From Phoronis australis (lineage: Eukaryota > Phoronida > Phoronidae): a stretch of DNA of 64,000 nt. Shown piece by piece: positions 12,151-23,598 of the stretch (position 1 is its first letter; each line of letters starts with the position of its first letter). Where the stretch lies: assembly GCA_002633005.1 (NCBI GenBank), contig NMRA01000459.1:1-64000 (forward strand), in the 5' to 3' direction. The notes below the pieces were generated by a model that was not told the DNA's origin, did not search any database, and was given only the letters and a program-made list of their open reading frames with translations. The translations under genes were made by a program, and so were the position numbers.

Positions 12151-14148
12151 TATCGTCCGGTTACCTATTTTCGTCAGGCTCCAAAGTTCGTCCGCCATCT
12201 TGTTTCGCGTGCAGCGCAACCACGCGGGACTTAGCGTTCCAATTTGGAGTGCTCGTCTTCACGTTAGGTACTAACCTCTCGGGAGAAACACGTATCAAAG
12301 TAATGAGACAAAAATCGGTGAGTTTACCGTTTGTTTTTTAAAACCACTTAAAAATCAGTAGATTTTACTAATACACTTTTTTGTGCGTTTTCAGAAGATG
12401 TTTTCGAATTTAAATTTTCTTCCGACGGGACACAAAACATGATCCAGGGTTTGTTTATGCAATGTATCTGTTTGTCCCAGGCACTAGTAGGATCTAGAAG
12501 GCCAAAGGAAAAATCCGCAGACAAATGCGATACGCTGGGTTCTTAACATTTTTGCCTCACGNACAACACGGAGAGTAAGAATGGGCCTAGGACCAGTACA
12601 CTGGGTAGCTGCCTCAAGCAGCTATAGCTGAGATCTAACAGTGTGAAAATACGAAATTCCCGATGAACTAAACTAGTTGCTGGTCAGCTCAACTATGATT
12701 CACTTGAGACAGGCAGCTCGTACCGGCCGTCTGCGCTCGCTCTAAGATCAAGGTTATTGTGATCCAGTTTCGGGAAAACTTTATTTTATTATGGTCATTC
12801 TTTGAAGGGATGTTTTTGAAAAGGCGAAGTCCCGAAGTCCCTGGAATAGTACCTTTGGGGCTATTTCAAAATGCCTAGTTGAAACACGACCGGTACGAGT
12901 ACAGTTTCTGGTGGCTGGGGAAAAGGATAGTGTGACCCAAAAATGTACACACTTCCTGAACGCCTGGAGTTCCAATTCAGTTCCCGTGGATCACTTAGAT
13001 CTGCGGGGGCCTACTACATGATTACATCTTATTTTTAACGTGGATACGTCAGTCATGACGTGCACGCGAATCAGGACAAGCAATCAATTCAGTTTTGAAG
13101 AACAAAATTTCATTGCTCAATACTACTGGAAACTAAAAACACCAAGGAAGTGCAAAGACAACCTTTCCAAGGAATGAGTTTAATTTTATTTATTTAAGAA
13201 TTTTTAAAAAGTTTTTTTCTATCTACGGTTTGTGATTCCGAATTTCATCAATGTCTTTGAGAGTTATTTTAGATATGCAAAAATCGTCTATAAGTGTACT
13301 TTACTGTTTTGGGGATCGGGTTATAGAGTTTTCCAATTTCAGGCTGCAATTAATTTCACTGAAACATCATCAATTCTTACGAGATTGGCTTCTAATTGTC
13401 AAAAATCATCTATGAATTTATCGATTTTCGTAGTTTTGCTTAATCAACACGTAGGTTTGCTTAATCAACGCGTTGACTTATTCTTAAGGAGGCCATAACA
13501 TCGCCAAATGACTGAAAATGTTAAATAAATGCATTATTGGCCAGCACAAGTGTGCCACCTCTTCGTTTATTCCTGACATTATCTACGCTAACTACTATCG
13601 TACGACCCCATCAGGAATCCCATTTAGTGCCGAAAAAATCTTTAGGTGGCGCTCGTACTAATTGACGCAAATGACGTCATCTTTGTAACGCGACACGTGC
13701 AGTCCTTTCTCAAAAGAAAACTTACCATATGGTGACGGGTGCGTATTTCAAGTATCACAATTTCCAAATTACCTCTACTAGAGACAATAAAGTTGTTTAA
13801 TTAAATATAGCGACATAGATCTCGACACTTCCACTTGCATCCTACGGAGTTGCAGAGCCACGAGGCGTGGCGTTTTCGAAGTCAGTTGCGCGGTGCGTCT
13901 TTTAAGTCAGTAGCGCGGTCCCGACCGGGGCCATTTACTCAATCCAACATCAAGGGCGCATTCACAAAAACATCGGGGTCTAGTGAACCAACTAAAGTAC
14001 ATGGTTCCTGCGTCAGTGAGGTGCGGGACAGGTTAGCACTCAATATAGATTCACCGTACTCACAGTGACACTTTTGGCGGAGTGCATGTACAAACTAGAG
14101 AACTAATCTGTCTAGCCGCTCCGTGACAATTATGAGTTAAGTAGTGGC

Positions 14149-16879
14149 CAGGGCTCGACGCTATTAAATTTGCCAGGTTGCATTTTGCGACCTAGGTGAA
14201 ATCCCAGGTCGCATTTTCAAAATCCAGCTCGCATTCATAAATGCCAGGTCGCAAAATTTTCCCGCCATTTTTACGTACCAAAATTGATTTTTTAGATCAT
14301 CAAGAAAATGTTTAGGTTATGCTCTTGCCTGCAGCGTTAAATACTCATAAATTTCAGATCCCATTATTGAGTTCGTTAACGCAGGTACAGCGTTACTGTT
14401 CTTCACGACTGCCATTGAAAGGCTCTAGAGCGCAAGGCAAGTTGCCGACGTGAAAGTTGAATCAGTGCTCTCTAACTGACACGTGCATTCGAGTAGCTGA
14501 GTTTGCAGTGTGAAAAGGGAGAAAATGCCCGTTGAAAAAGTACCTGCGATTTTGCTAGGTCTGACGTGCTATGGCTGCCATCAAAGTCGTTGAAGATCCA
14601 AACTACCTTGGAGTGCAAATTCCCTCCACTTTTTGTTCCCAGCTCAAATTTTGCAACTTAACTCAATGTTCGAAAAACATCTGTCGAAAAAAATTTGTGA
14701 ATGGATGCCCTAACTGAATGACGTATTTGGATGCGCGGGAATAATTCAGTGCGAATTTCACAACAAAAATGTGGTGCTTATGCTGTTTACATTTTCAACA
14801 ATTAGTTTTCCATGAAATGAATAGTCTCAAAACAATTCCGGACTCCGTGCGGATTTCCATCGGGTAATTCAAGTCTGCTCCTCAATACCTTCAAAGTACG
14901 GGAAAAATAGGTCAGTCACAAAACGACACGCATGGCACTAGAGTTAACTTTCTTTCAGAGGTATGAAACAAAGAAGGAATTTGGTTTTTACATATTGAGA
15001 AAAGACGTTTTTTGAAAACTAAATTTGTTATGTAAAATGAGAGCGACGCACCATATAGCTACATGTAGGCTGTGTGTCAATTTTAAACCACACGCGGTCG
15101 TTTGTAGTGCGCTATGATGGGCGCTAGCCTGAACTGTGGGTGCTAATTTGGAAATTCTCAAAAGTTAAGCGGCAACGCTTAGTAGATCGCTGAGCGCTTA
15201 TTATGAAACACTTCAAAGGTAGGGAGTAGCCTTGTGCGTGAGCATAGTCTTAACCTGAATGTTTGCGGTAATAAGATATTTAAAGACTGCAATGGTAAGA
15301 AACGTTAGGGAGGCAAACTCCATCCAGTATGGGTAGCTTTCTGGATATCGTTTCCACCTACACTGTACCCTTTTTAGCCACCCGGAATAATTTTGCTTTT
15401 AATAATTGCCCGCTTCAGCCAGAACAAGATTGCGAGTCAGAATATTTTACCGCGACGGTGGTCTGGTGAGGGGAAATTTGCCAGAGGGGGCTGTATGATG
15501 TGAAGAATAAAAAGTTCGCTAACCACAATTTTGCATCTAGTACTCCTTTAGTTGCTGTAGCTGGCTATGGGCATACGGGTTTGGGAATATCTACCTAGGG
15601 AAACAACATCACAGGAAAATATAAGTTCAGGGTCACCGGCGATGTCGGTCCCGGAGAATATCGTAAGGCATGGGATCTCTTATAACCGCTGGGAATATAT
15701 GAGTTCATTTTCAAATAAACCACTGGCATGTACCCGGGTGCTTAACAGAGCCATTTAGGATTGCCACTGTCCACTTTTGATGTGCAGCTTTCAAGTGGTG
15801 TGCACGCGTTTGTTCACGCACTTGAATCGCTGGAGTAGACCTACACTTTATGTTGGTAACAATGTTTGAAAGGCAAATCATATTTCGCGCACGTAGCCCC
15901 ACAAACAATTAAAGGAGTTTGAAAATTTCTTGGCAACTGAAAGTAAAGTCGTGGCCATCGTTTGGCAATTAATAGGTATGTCATTTTCACTTAGGCTGTC
16001 TTATGCGATAAAAAACGAGACGCACATCTCTAAGTCACGATTGTCTTCCGGGACCGCTTGCGCACTAACAACAGTACGTACCAGTGCCGCAGTGTGATAT
16101 CAGGGATATTGTCGTGAATATTTCATGGGCGCACCCAGTGGGGTTCGGGGGCTTGAATGATTCCCCCCAATTTGGCGAATTGGGCAAAGAGGTCCGCCTC
16201 AGTGAAACAAAGGGTCCGAGTGAACGGGACAAAAGTCCACAAATTTCCACGGGAAATCGGGGAGGATGCACAATTCGTGGCCCTAGTGGCCCCATTTTTT
16301 TTAGTCCTCGCTGATTTCTTTCAGTGAAAGGTCCACATACCGAAAATTTCGAACTCCCCCTTTAATTTAGGCTAGCTGCGCGCATGTATTTGATACATGT
16401 AATAAGGTCATCTTATGCAAAAATAAACATTTTTGTCCACCACAAAGTTTGGTAAGTTGGTCGCTTAAGAATTAGTAGAAGCACTGCTGTTTTGTGACGT
16501 TTTATCACATGTTATGCAGTGGTTCGAAACTTTCTTCGTCAAATCCGGAAATTTGAAGAAGTGGCCGAAAATGTTAAACGCATCAAATATCGATTCTGCA
16601 TATCCCATGTTCACGTTACTTTCTTACAAGTTATCGGGAGGGTTTTCTCGTTTATTGTTCTTTTAAACTTGGATTTGGCAACAACCCAATAACAGTAGCA
16701 TTAACAAGAGTTGCTTTATATTTGCCAGGTATCTGGCGAGAAGCATAAAAACTCAGCTCGCATGCGTTGGAAGTTCCAGGTCGCATTTTGCGATATGATT
16801 TGAGCTAACAAAAATCTCAGCTCGCATTTCCAATGTTCAGGTCGCAAATGCGACCTGCAGCTCGTTATGTCGAGCCCAG
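14149..16879. mobile_element. hAT-like non-autonomous transposon, 2.7 kb
   Basis: The ends are CAGGGCTCGACG at left and GTCGAGCCCAG at right, a CAG/TGGGCTCGAC inverted repeat typical of hAT elements. If each end includes one more base, the flanking octamers AGTAGTGG and TGTATTGG match at 6 of 8. Both ends carry an array of the word CAGGTCGCA/CAGCTCGCA in either orientation (14175-14255 and 16728-16870), as expected for subterminal transposase-binding sites. No hAT transposase frame is visible. A second MITE is nested at 16124-16386. The right end is about 130 bp from the DSTYK exon 1 donor. Confidence 0.75.
16124..16386 (+). mobile_element. MITE family 'CATGGGCGCACC', copy 1
   Basis: A short element starting CATGGGCGCACCC and ending GCTGCGCGCATG, giving imperfect CATGsGCGCA inverted termini. 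It is clearly related over its length to 28289-28530 (same strand) and partly to about 32950-33100 (opposite strand); shared blocks include AGTGAAACAAAG and GTCCGAGT. It lies inside the hAT-like element. ORFs across it on both strands are artefacts of the repeat. Confidence 0.75.
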
Positions 16880-17007
16880 GTGTATTGGGGACGATCAGAA
16901 GCTGAAGATGCCTGTGTGAGTGTGACTTCATCACAACACAGACAGTATGTCAGCAATCAAACAAACGACTAACACTGCTAAAACAACCTTGAACTCAATC
17001 CACTTAC

Positions 17008-17143
17008 CTGCACCTATATTCCCGTGCGCGCTTATGTCACTAAAACAACTTTTAGTTTCGTTTAAGCTTCTTCTAATTTTTGCCAAATTTGCACAAAATT
17101 TGTTAACTTCGTTTGGCAAGTTAGCAGCCATCGCGGAAGTCAT
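17008..17143 (-). CDS. DSTYK: DSTYK exon 1 (N-terminus, partial gene)
   Basis: First coding exon of a dual serine/threonine and tyrosine protein kinase, a cytoplasmic kinase linked in vertebrates to FGF/ERK signalling and regulated cell death. It encodes 45 residues plus one base. Residues 10-39 (PNEVNKFC...RRSLNETKSCFSDI) resemble the short basic helix at the start of vertebrate DSTYK (pattern RxxLxETxxFFxDI). The exon ends in a strong donor, GCAG|GTAAGTGG (GT at 17007-17006), leaving phase 1. Exon 2 begins with a two-base remainder, so the splice restores a Glu codon. Two in-frame ATGs, at 17143 and 17131, have similar contexts; the upstream one was taken. The right end of a hAT-like element lies only about 130 bp into the intron. 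Confidence rests on the phase match and on exon 2 being clear DSTYK; on its own this exon would be weak. Confidence 0.72.
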
Positions 17144-17208
17144 CTCACTCTGGTCCTTCCCGGCTAACTCCGGTGAAAATAGCGGAATGTCTCGATCGCA
17201 GAATTAAA

Positions 17209-17215
17209 CCAATCA
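17209..17215 (-). promoter_or_regulatory. Inverted CCAAT box upstream of DSTYK
   Basis: The plus strand reads CCAATCA about 66 bp upstream of the first DSTYK ATG; in the gene's sense it is TGATTGG, an inverted CCAAT (NF-Y type) box. Position and orientation suit a TATA-less promoter, but no TATA box or initiator was identified, so this is a motif-level call. Confidence 0.3.
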
Positions 17216-17700
17216 GATGATAGATAAGAGTACATGTTATATTTGAAAAAGCAANCTCAAAATCCTGGATCCGTTCCTGGGTTGACCCTAGCACTAACAC
17301 ACAGAGAATTAGTTTGATCACAGCATGAAATCTTTCTGTCCCCAGAGTTTTAATAGGGCCCTGGAAGCTGCACCTCTGCATGTTGCCTCTGTCGTTGGTG
17401 ACAAGGATGACGGTCTGTGGTTTCAACCAGAGTTTTTCTTTGAAGTAATGACGTACCCAGTAAAAAGAAAACTATAAGAAGCCACAAATTCCATCAATGT
17501 TCATGCATGAACGGGCAACTCGGAAAGGCAATAAATGCTACATCTATGTTACGTTGAAAGCACAACAAGTTTCCCTCTAAGAAAAACTTGGAAATTGTTA
17601 GACAACAACGAAATCTGGTAACAGACTTCAACGCAAATCCACGAAACATTATTTTCAAACTAGCTTTGTTCTAAGCAATAACCCAAGAACTCTTTTGTGA
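17216..17700. other. DSTYK upstream flank; truncated repeat end at an N
   Basis: No gene recognised. Immediately right of the single N at 17255, the sequence CTCAAAATCCTGGATCCGTTCCTGG is the terminus of the repeat family seen at 62206-62362, in reverse orientation. The N therefore sits at a repeat boundary, and the distance across it is uncertain. Confidence 0.5.
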
Positions 17701-17739
17701 GCTGTAAAGCTTTACATAAGGAACGTTAGAAAAGATACA

Positions 17740-19450
17740 GAAGATAAAATAAGAGTGGATCGGCGTGTTGTCACTCTCCCTGATGAAATTGCAAACACCT
17801 TTGCATCCCATTTCTCAAGTATTAGGGGTCACAATTCAGACTGATACTTAATCTAGAATTTACTAGATCATTCAAGTATCAGAGAAATTGAAAAGAACTT
17901 GTCTGTTCAGGCTCAGGGTGCGTCTTTTAATTTTGTCAAATGCTCAGACGTCCTGGATAAACAGAAGAGACAGAAAGCCAATAAAGCAACAGGCTACGAT
18001 AATATTTCCTTACCGTATTGTAAGCTACATGTAGGTGCCGAAGTTCTAGCTACGCATCTTACAAAATTTACAATGGTTGTATTGCGTTGTCTTTTTGCCC
18101 TCCGTCTTTGAAACGGGAGCAAGTTAATCCAATTTTCAAGAAGAGAGGCAGACTAGACATGCCATGTTACAGACCAGTCATTGTCTTACCTACTCTAAAT
18201 CAAGTGTTTGAGAGATTGCTTCACAGTCAACTTGCTGCTCATTTTCACGGTATTCTTAGTAATCAACTGTGTGCATTTACAAAGGTTCTAGTTGCCATGA
18301 CGTATAACAAAGGCTTACTGAAGTAATCAAGCCGAAAATGAACAACAAATTGGTAGCACGTTGTTTGCTGATCGACTTAACGAAAACATTCTACTACCTT
18401 CCACACGATCTTCTGATTTCAACCGGGTTGAGGCATTTCATAAAGAGCTTAAAAGTTATTGAAGTCCTACATACATGTATCTGAAAGGTATATGTGCGTT
18501 AAGTTTTACAGCAAATAGCGCCTCGTAGTCAAAAGGGGTCCCCCAACGCTCTCTTTTGTGACCTTTGTTATTTAATGTTTTAGTAATGATCTTGTGACTC
18601 TACTTAGTGGTAAATGCAACCTACAAAACTATAAAGATGACAACACCATTGTAAACATTGACAACTCTATTCAAAATGTCAGAGACCCATTGAACATGTT
18701 CAAACAGATTGCTTTACATTGGTTTAATGTCAACAACATGCATCCAAATACAAAAACAAAAATCCCAGGCAATTATGTTGAGTAGAGAATGCTTAAGTCA
18801 ACAAGAAAAGTAATTGAACGTTGGTTGTACCAATTTAGCGTGTGCCAGGTCTGTTAAGCTTTTAGCTGTTAATGAACTGTGCTTTGCAAACTAAAGGTGG
18901 CAGTCCGATGTTGATTCCAATTCTTAGTTAAACTATTACAAAAAATTTTAAGGTTGTATTTGAACATGAAAACTATTTAGAAATTGGTAATCTTTCTAGA
19001 GTGTTTGTGAAAAGTTTTACACGTTTTCGATGTGGAAACCACAGACTGGCAGTAGAAACAGGTCGTCACGTAAATGTGATATATCAAAACAGAGTGTGTA
19101 CATTATGCTCGAGGAATTATGTTGAAGATGAATATCACTTTTTTGTTACTTTGCGACGCTTTTTCCAAAATCAGAGCTAAGTTTCTAAGTGAGAGTCTCT
19201 CGACAAGTCCCTCTTTGTTTAAATTTCATAGACAGTTATATAATCCCGATACCTCAGTTCTGAAATACGTATACTACGCATCTAAAAAACGGAACAGCTT
19301 GTGTATTGCTGACCAGTGTGCATAGCACCGCACTGATTTTGTTTGTTTGTTGTACTTTAGGCCGATGGCCATGTGTCAGAAGAACAAACTCCTTCTGACT
19401 GTCTTCTTGTCTTCTGTCCAAATTCTAATAATGCGCGTAGGCCTACTTGG
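17740..19450 (+). mobile_element. CR1/L2-group LINE fragment, decayed
   Basis: Frameshifted remains of a non-LTR retrotransposon ORF2. Reverse transcriptase landmarks occur in order: NKATGYDNIS near 17975, IFKKRGRL...YRPVIVLPTLNQVFERLLHSQLAAHF at about 18130-18250, a degraded GVPQ-S block near 18535, and NYKDDNT near 18630, where the family has YADDNT. The 3' part ends in a CTLC...EDEYHF zinc-knuckle-like segment near 19100. Many stops and shifts make it non-functional. A 3'-end relative lies at 50945-51470. The clade call is by motif style only. Confidence 0.8.
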
Positions 19451-19459
19451 TTAACAAAA

Positions 19460-20610
19460 ATCACATTATCTTATCTAATCATATCACTGGCAGATGCAAT
19501 CTGATCTCTTACAGAGTCCTTACAGTAACCCCATTGACCCCAGAACAAATGGTGAGGTCAACATCATCTAAAAGTACATCTACAGACAAACAAGTTTAAC
19601 TGCATGGTTTTTAAAAGAACAAATGTAAAAACGTTAGGCAACTTCAATGGAACTAACTCTACTAGTTACTCAATATTTATTCTGAAAAATATAAATGTGC
19701 AAACTCTAACGAGGTCCTCTCAGAATGTGTCGTGTTTGAGGTAAGACAAGAGAACAATGTTTGCACAATGCACAGTCATCCAAAGCAACGTGAATGATGA
19801 CCGTGACTTTATACCGGCACAGAACCGCCTATAGCTGGCCCCAGTAGAGACGGCAGACGGAAAGTTTTCGGCGAATTATGCTTCAGACTGATTAAAACAC
19901 CAAAGTCAGGCTGTTATAGTTACCTTTTGCGCATAGAAGGACTCCTTAACAGCCCGTCAAGGCTTTTAGTTTCTTTCAACTCGAGCAGTACAGTCTTCTG
20001 TTCAGTTGCCCAAATCGGCGGGCGCTCCTGGCGGACTCGGTAAAAATTGCTCCAAGAGCCGTCTCCACCAGCTAGAGACGGTGGTCTACGTAACTATTGA
20101 ATGTAGGCTTATTACTTGGCGAAATTCTATAGAATAGTGTGTTGGTCTGACACTAAGTTGCCTTTTTGTTTGTTCGCACTCAACAGGTCGCAATTTTCGT
20201 CCCACTCATCTCCACGAAATTTTTACACAACCCGTAGGTCCCAAAGTACTAGAAGCCTATGGGGGCACCCTACAGTTATTACACTAGGCTTTTGGCTGCC
20301 GACGCACACCGAAGTAGAGATGGGTCCCTTTCCTCACGTTATACTCGAGTCTGAAAAAAACAAAGGGTTTTGTAGCATTCCCAACTCACAAGCACTACTC
20401 ATGATAACTGAAACTTAATTACGCTACAGATTTTTAATCGGTTCATTCACATCGGAAAAAATCCCGGCACATAAAAATATTAACAAAAAATAACAAACTT
20501 GACAGTTTTCTCCCCAAATTACCACTTCCCTGCAAGTGCTAGGAAAATCCGACTACAGACTTCGAGAATGCGCGTACTCTATAGATTCTAATAATGAGGT
20601 CATAGTATGG
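19460..20610. other. No gene recognised
   Basis: Only short ORFs without domains. Related words GAGACGGCAGACGG and AGAGACGGTGGTC occur near 19850 and 20075 and may be weak inverted termini of a small element, but this was not established. Confidence 0.4.
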
Positions 20611-20614
20611 CCCG

Positions 20615-21086
20615 CAGTGGCGGATCTAGGGTATCACAAGGGGGGGCAACATTTTGTCTGTAAACGATTGTAGATGTGCATAGCACCGAATGGGGGGAGG
20701 TCGAAGGGGGGTTTGCCCCCCCTCCCGACCACGAAATTTTTCTGTTTTTTCCTCTAAAAATCAAGCATTTTCCTTGATTCCCGAAGTATTATCCAAGAAA
20801 AAAGGCAAAATGCTGAAGTACCACGGATTCGAGCTCACGATCTTACTAGTAGTGCGCGCGAGCTTTACCCCTGCACCACCACGATTAACTGTTACATTGA
20901 CACTATGAGACCTACTTATTTATGATCCACAGCGTTTGCGCGCGAAAACTCTTTTTTGTAATGCTTATTACATGTTTTTTGTGCAATCATTTCGTAAAAA
21001 AAATGTTGTATTTAAAATAGTCTTCAATTGCCCAAAAGATCAAATCCGTNGGCGGGCCCCCTGGCCCCTCCTAAATCCGCCTATGC
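20615..21086 (-). mobile_element. GGCGGATC TIR element with tRNA-like core, copy 1
   Basis: Begins CAGTGGCGGATCTAGGG and ends CCTAAATCCGCC, an inverted repeat of GGCGGATyTAGG. On the minus strand TGGTGCAGGGG (about 20869-20879) matches the A-box consensus and GCTCGAATCC (about 20824-20833) matches the B box with one mismatch, about 35 bp apart. A T-rich stretch follows. The single N at 21050 lies just before the right terminus, so the internal length is uncertain. The region from the left terminus to about 21049 is shared with 63005-63471 in the opposite orientation. Confidence 0.75.
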
Positions 21087-21089
21087 CCA

Positions 21090-23594
21090 GTACCAGCTAC
21101 TTTTTGGCAATTTTGATCTGTCTGACAGCCACCTGAAATCGAACCCGGTATCTCGGACGGCAGGCAATGGAGTTGAAAACAAATACATGTAACAGCCACA
21201 ATTTTGCTTCAAAAGTAGATTACGGCTAAAAAACTTAGCTTTTCTCATTCAAAAACACAAGTAAGACAGTTTCCTGACATTTGTTTTCAAAAAATTCCTC
21301 GAACCACCCGCCAAACCTGGCATACGCCCTATACATAAATTCTAGGGACTAGAAAATGACCCTGTGGCTGCAGCCTAACTGTTCAGTGCTACCTATTGTT
21401 TTTCGTCATGTTCGGATTCAAAATGGCCGACATGGCCATTTTGTTTCCGAATTCAGATTCAAATGCTCATAGAGGCCGCAATTTTTGACGTACAGGCTAC
21501 GATTGTTCCAATCGATAAGTACTACAATTGCTCTGTAAATCATGAACTTCCGGTTAGAGATGGTGGAAATATCGGCAATTGCGCATGCGCACTTCGTTTT
21601 CTGCCCGAAAACGTTTTCTCCTGTAGAGGGCGCATTGACGAACCAACCACTTTCAAACTTGTCACATAATCGTTTCTTGTGATTGGTTGTTTTTAAATTC
21701 TGTTTAACCGGAAGCCGCTTTCAAGATGGCGGCAATGGCACATTTTCACTCGAGCATTTCCAATCGCTCTGCGGTGGCATTTTGAACGGGAAGAGCAACG
21801 GACGTGAATTTTTGCATTTGGATTCCTTATGGTATTCTTTTTCAAATGTTCTGCGACAGTGCTTTTCTCAGACTTACCGTTTTTGAGTTATTTGACTTTC
21901 AATTTCAAAAAAAATGAAAAATTTGAATTTTCTTGAAAAATCTTACGAAGTTTGTAAAACTATGAAAGAAGATAGAGTTTTGAATGTGCTTTCGGAAGAC
22001 GGTTTTAATTTTTCGCTACGACGCCTACTTTTTGAGTTATTTGAGGTTTTCTGAAACCGCTGTTTGTTGACCGGTTTTGCTGCACTGTTGTTAGTTTACT
22101 TGCTATTTCTTATTGATTTCCGGCAGCTATGTTCATCATATGAATGTTATCATGTTGTTCATCGTCGCCACCATCATCATCATAATCATCATCTTCGTCA
22201 TCATCTCCATCGTCGTCTTTTCGGTTAATTTCGCCAAGTGTCGCTCCTACGAGCGCTTTCGTGTTGTTTTTCAGCGTAAATCTCGGGCAATATTAATGAA
22301 GAACGAATTTAAATATTGCTCTACCTTTGCGTACCGGAAATTCTAATAAACGCCCTGACTTGATATTCTTGTGACTGAAGATTGTTTTCATTTGTCAGTT
22401 CGAACTAGAGCTTAGTGATAACAACGACACATGTCTCTATGTGCTTACGTCACTTCTCTGCCTCTGAGTTGTTTTCAGTCTCTGCAAATAACTAAATACT
22501 AACACGATTGCTCTTCAGTCGGCATGCTAGTAGTTTGAATACACCATGTTTGTGTACTAAGCCATCATTATGTAATCCCCTTCCTTGTACTGTGTTCATT
22601 TCTCACAATGTTGGATTCCTACTTCTCAGAACGCGACACTAGTGCGGATTGTCATCGGCTTGTTGATTGTTTTGCTTTGCAAGTTATTTGTTCAACAAAC
22701 AAGTTACCAAGGAAATCCGTTTCTCTTTTCACAAATTAGTTGGCAAACCTACTACTCAACCATTGCACACCATGCCACTGACATACAATTTCTTCTAGAG
22801 AGACTCGCACATTATCATTACTGTATGCTTGCAATCACACACAAGTAAATGTATAAACGACGTTCGCAAACACGATCTGCCAAATGGAACCTGAGAGAAT
22901 TTTAAGGGTGGCCATGCCCCCCCTTTGCCCCCTAAATCCCCATTTTTGCATGTTCAATTTATCGTTATAAAACTACCCGTGCGAAAATTAGATTTCGAAT
23001 GAGGGCCGCACACCGTACATGTAGTTTGAGAATCAGACGCACTCGCATCCTTCCGTTAGGCCGATCGCATGCATGCAATACGGAATTTAATGAGATAAAC
23101 ACCCACACGTCACCGGGCCAATGCACGTTACGAAATGCACTCGCATGTTATGATTGCAGCATACAGGAAAGAATGTCATTCATTTAACCAATTTGCAAAT
23201 GCATTTATATAAGTTGGTAATCAGTACCCTATAATGGATAGACCCCACACACTGCTGGGAAATTACTGTTCATTATCTATGCTTCGTTACACGGCCAGCA
23301 TCTGTGACGCTTTGCTCTGCTTGTCCTTTCTAATCACGGTGTTATAAAATGACAGCCACTCCAACTACAGAACGGCTTCGCCCTGTTTAGCAGTCACTTT
23401 AAAGGCATTTGGAGTTTTTAATTGCGATGTACTCATTAGGCCGTCATTTCATCCCATGACCAAGTCGGGGGATGACATCATTTTTCCACGTGCCTACCAC
23501 TGTATATATCTTCAAGCCTTTGATAAAAATGACTACATTTTCAGTTTCCGTTTGCCCATAATTCTTACAGCGAAATTGCGTAGCTCATGCGACG
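21090..23594. other. No gene recognised; simple repeat and repeat fragment
   Basis: Contains an AAGATGGCGGC word (21723-21733), an ATC-rich microsatellite (about 22150-22215), and at 22880-22950 a fragment resembling the inner and outer end of the 62206-62362 element (GAGAGAATTTTA...CCCCCTAAATCC). ORFs of 60-90 codons have no recognisable domains. Confidence 0.4.
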
Positions 23595-23598
23595 TTAA

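Larger units (their letters stand above)
3629..17007 (-). other. DSTYK: DSTYK intron 1 (13.4 kb)
   Basis: Phase-1 intron between the two recognised DSTYK exons. It contains several transposon remnants, listed separately. Stretches with nothing recognisable are 3640-5850, 6450-7150, 7650-11800 (including vaguely self-similar A-rich sequence at 9950-10560) and 12350-14140. An unrecognised alternative exon cannot be excluded. Confidence 0.7.

Noticed and set aside
16065-16314. Complementary 76-codon ORFs on both strands
   Set aside because: They coincide with the CATGGGCGCACC MITE and recur with other frames in its 28.3-kb copy.
17145-17426. 93-codon minus-strand ORF directly upstream of DSTYK
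   Set aside because: It crosses an N at 17255 and a repeat terminus and has no similarity to DSTYK or other proteins that I recognise.
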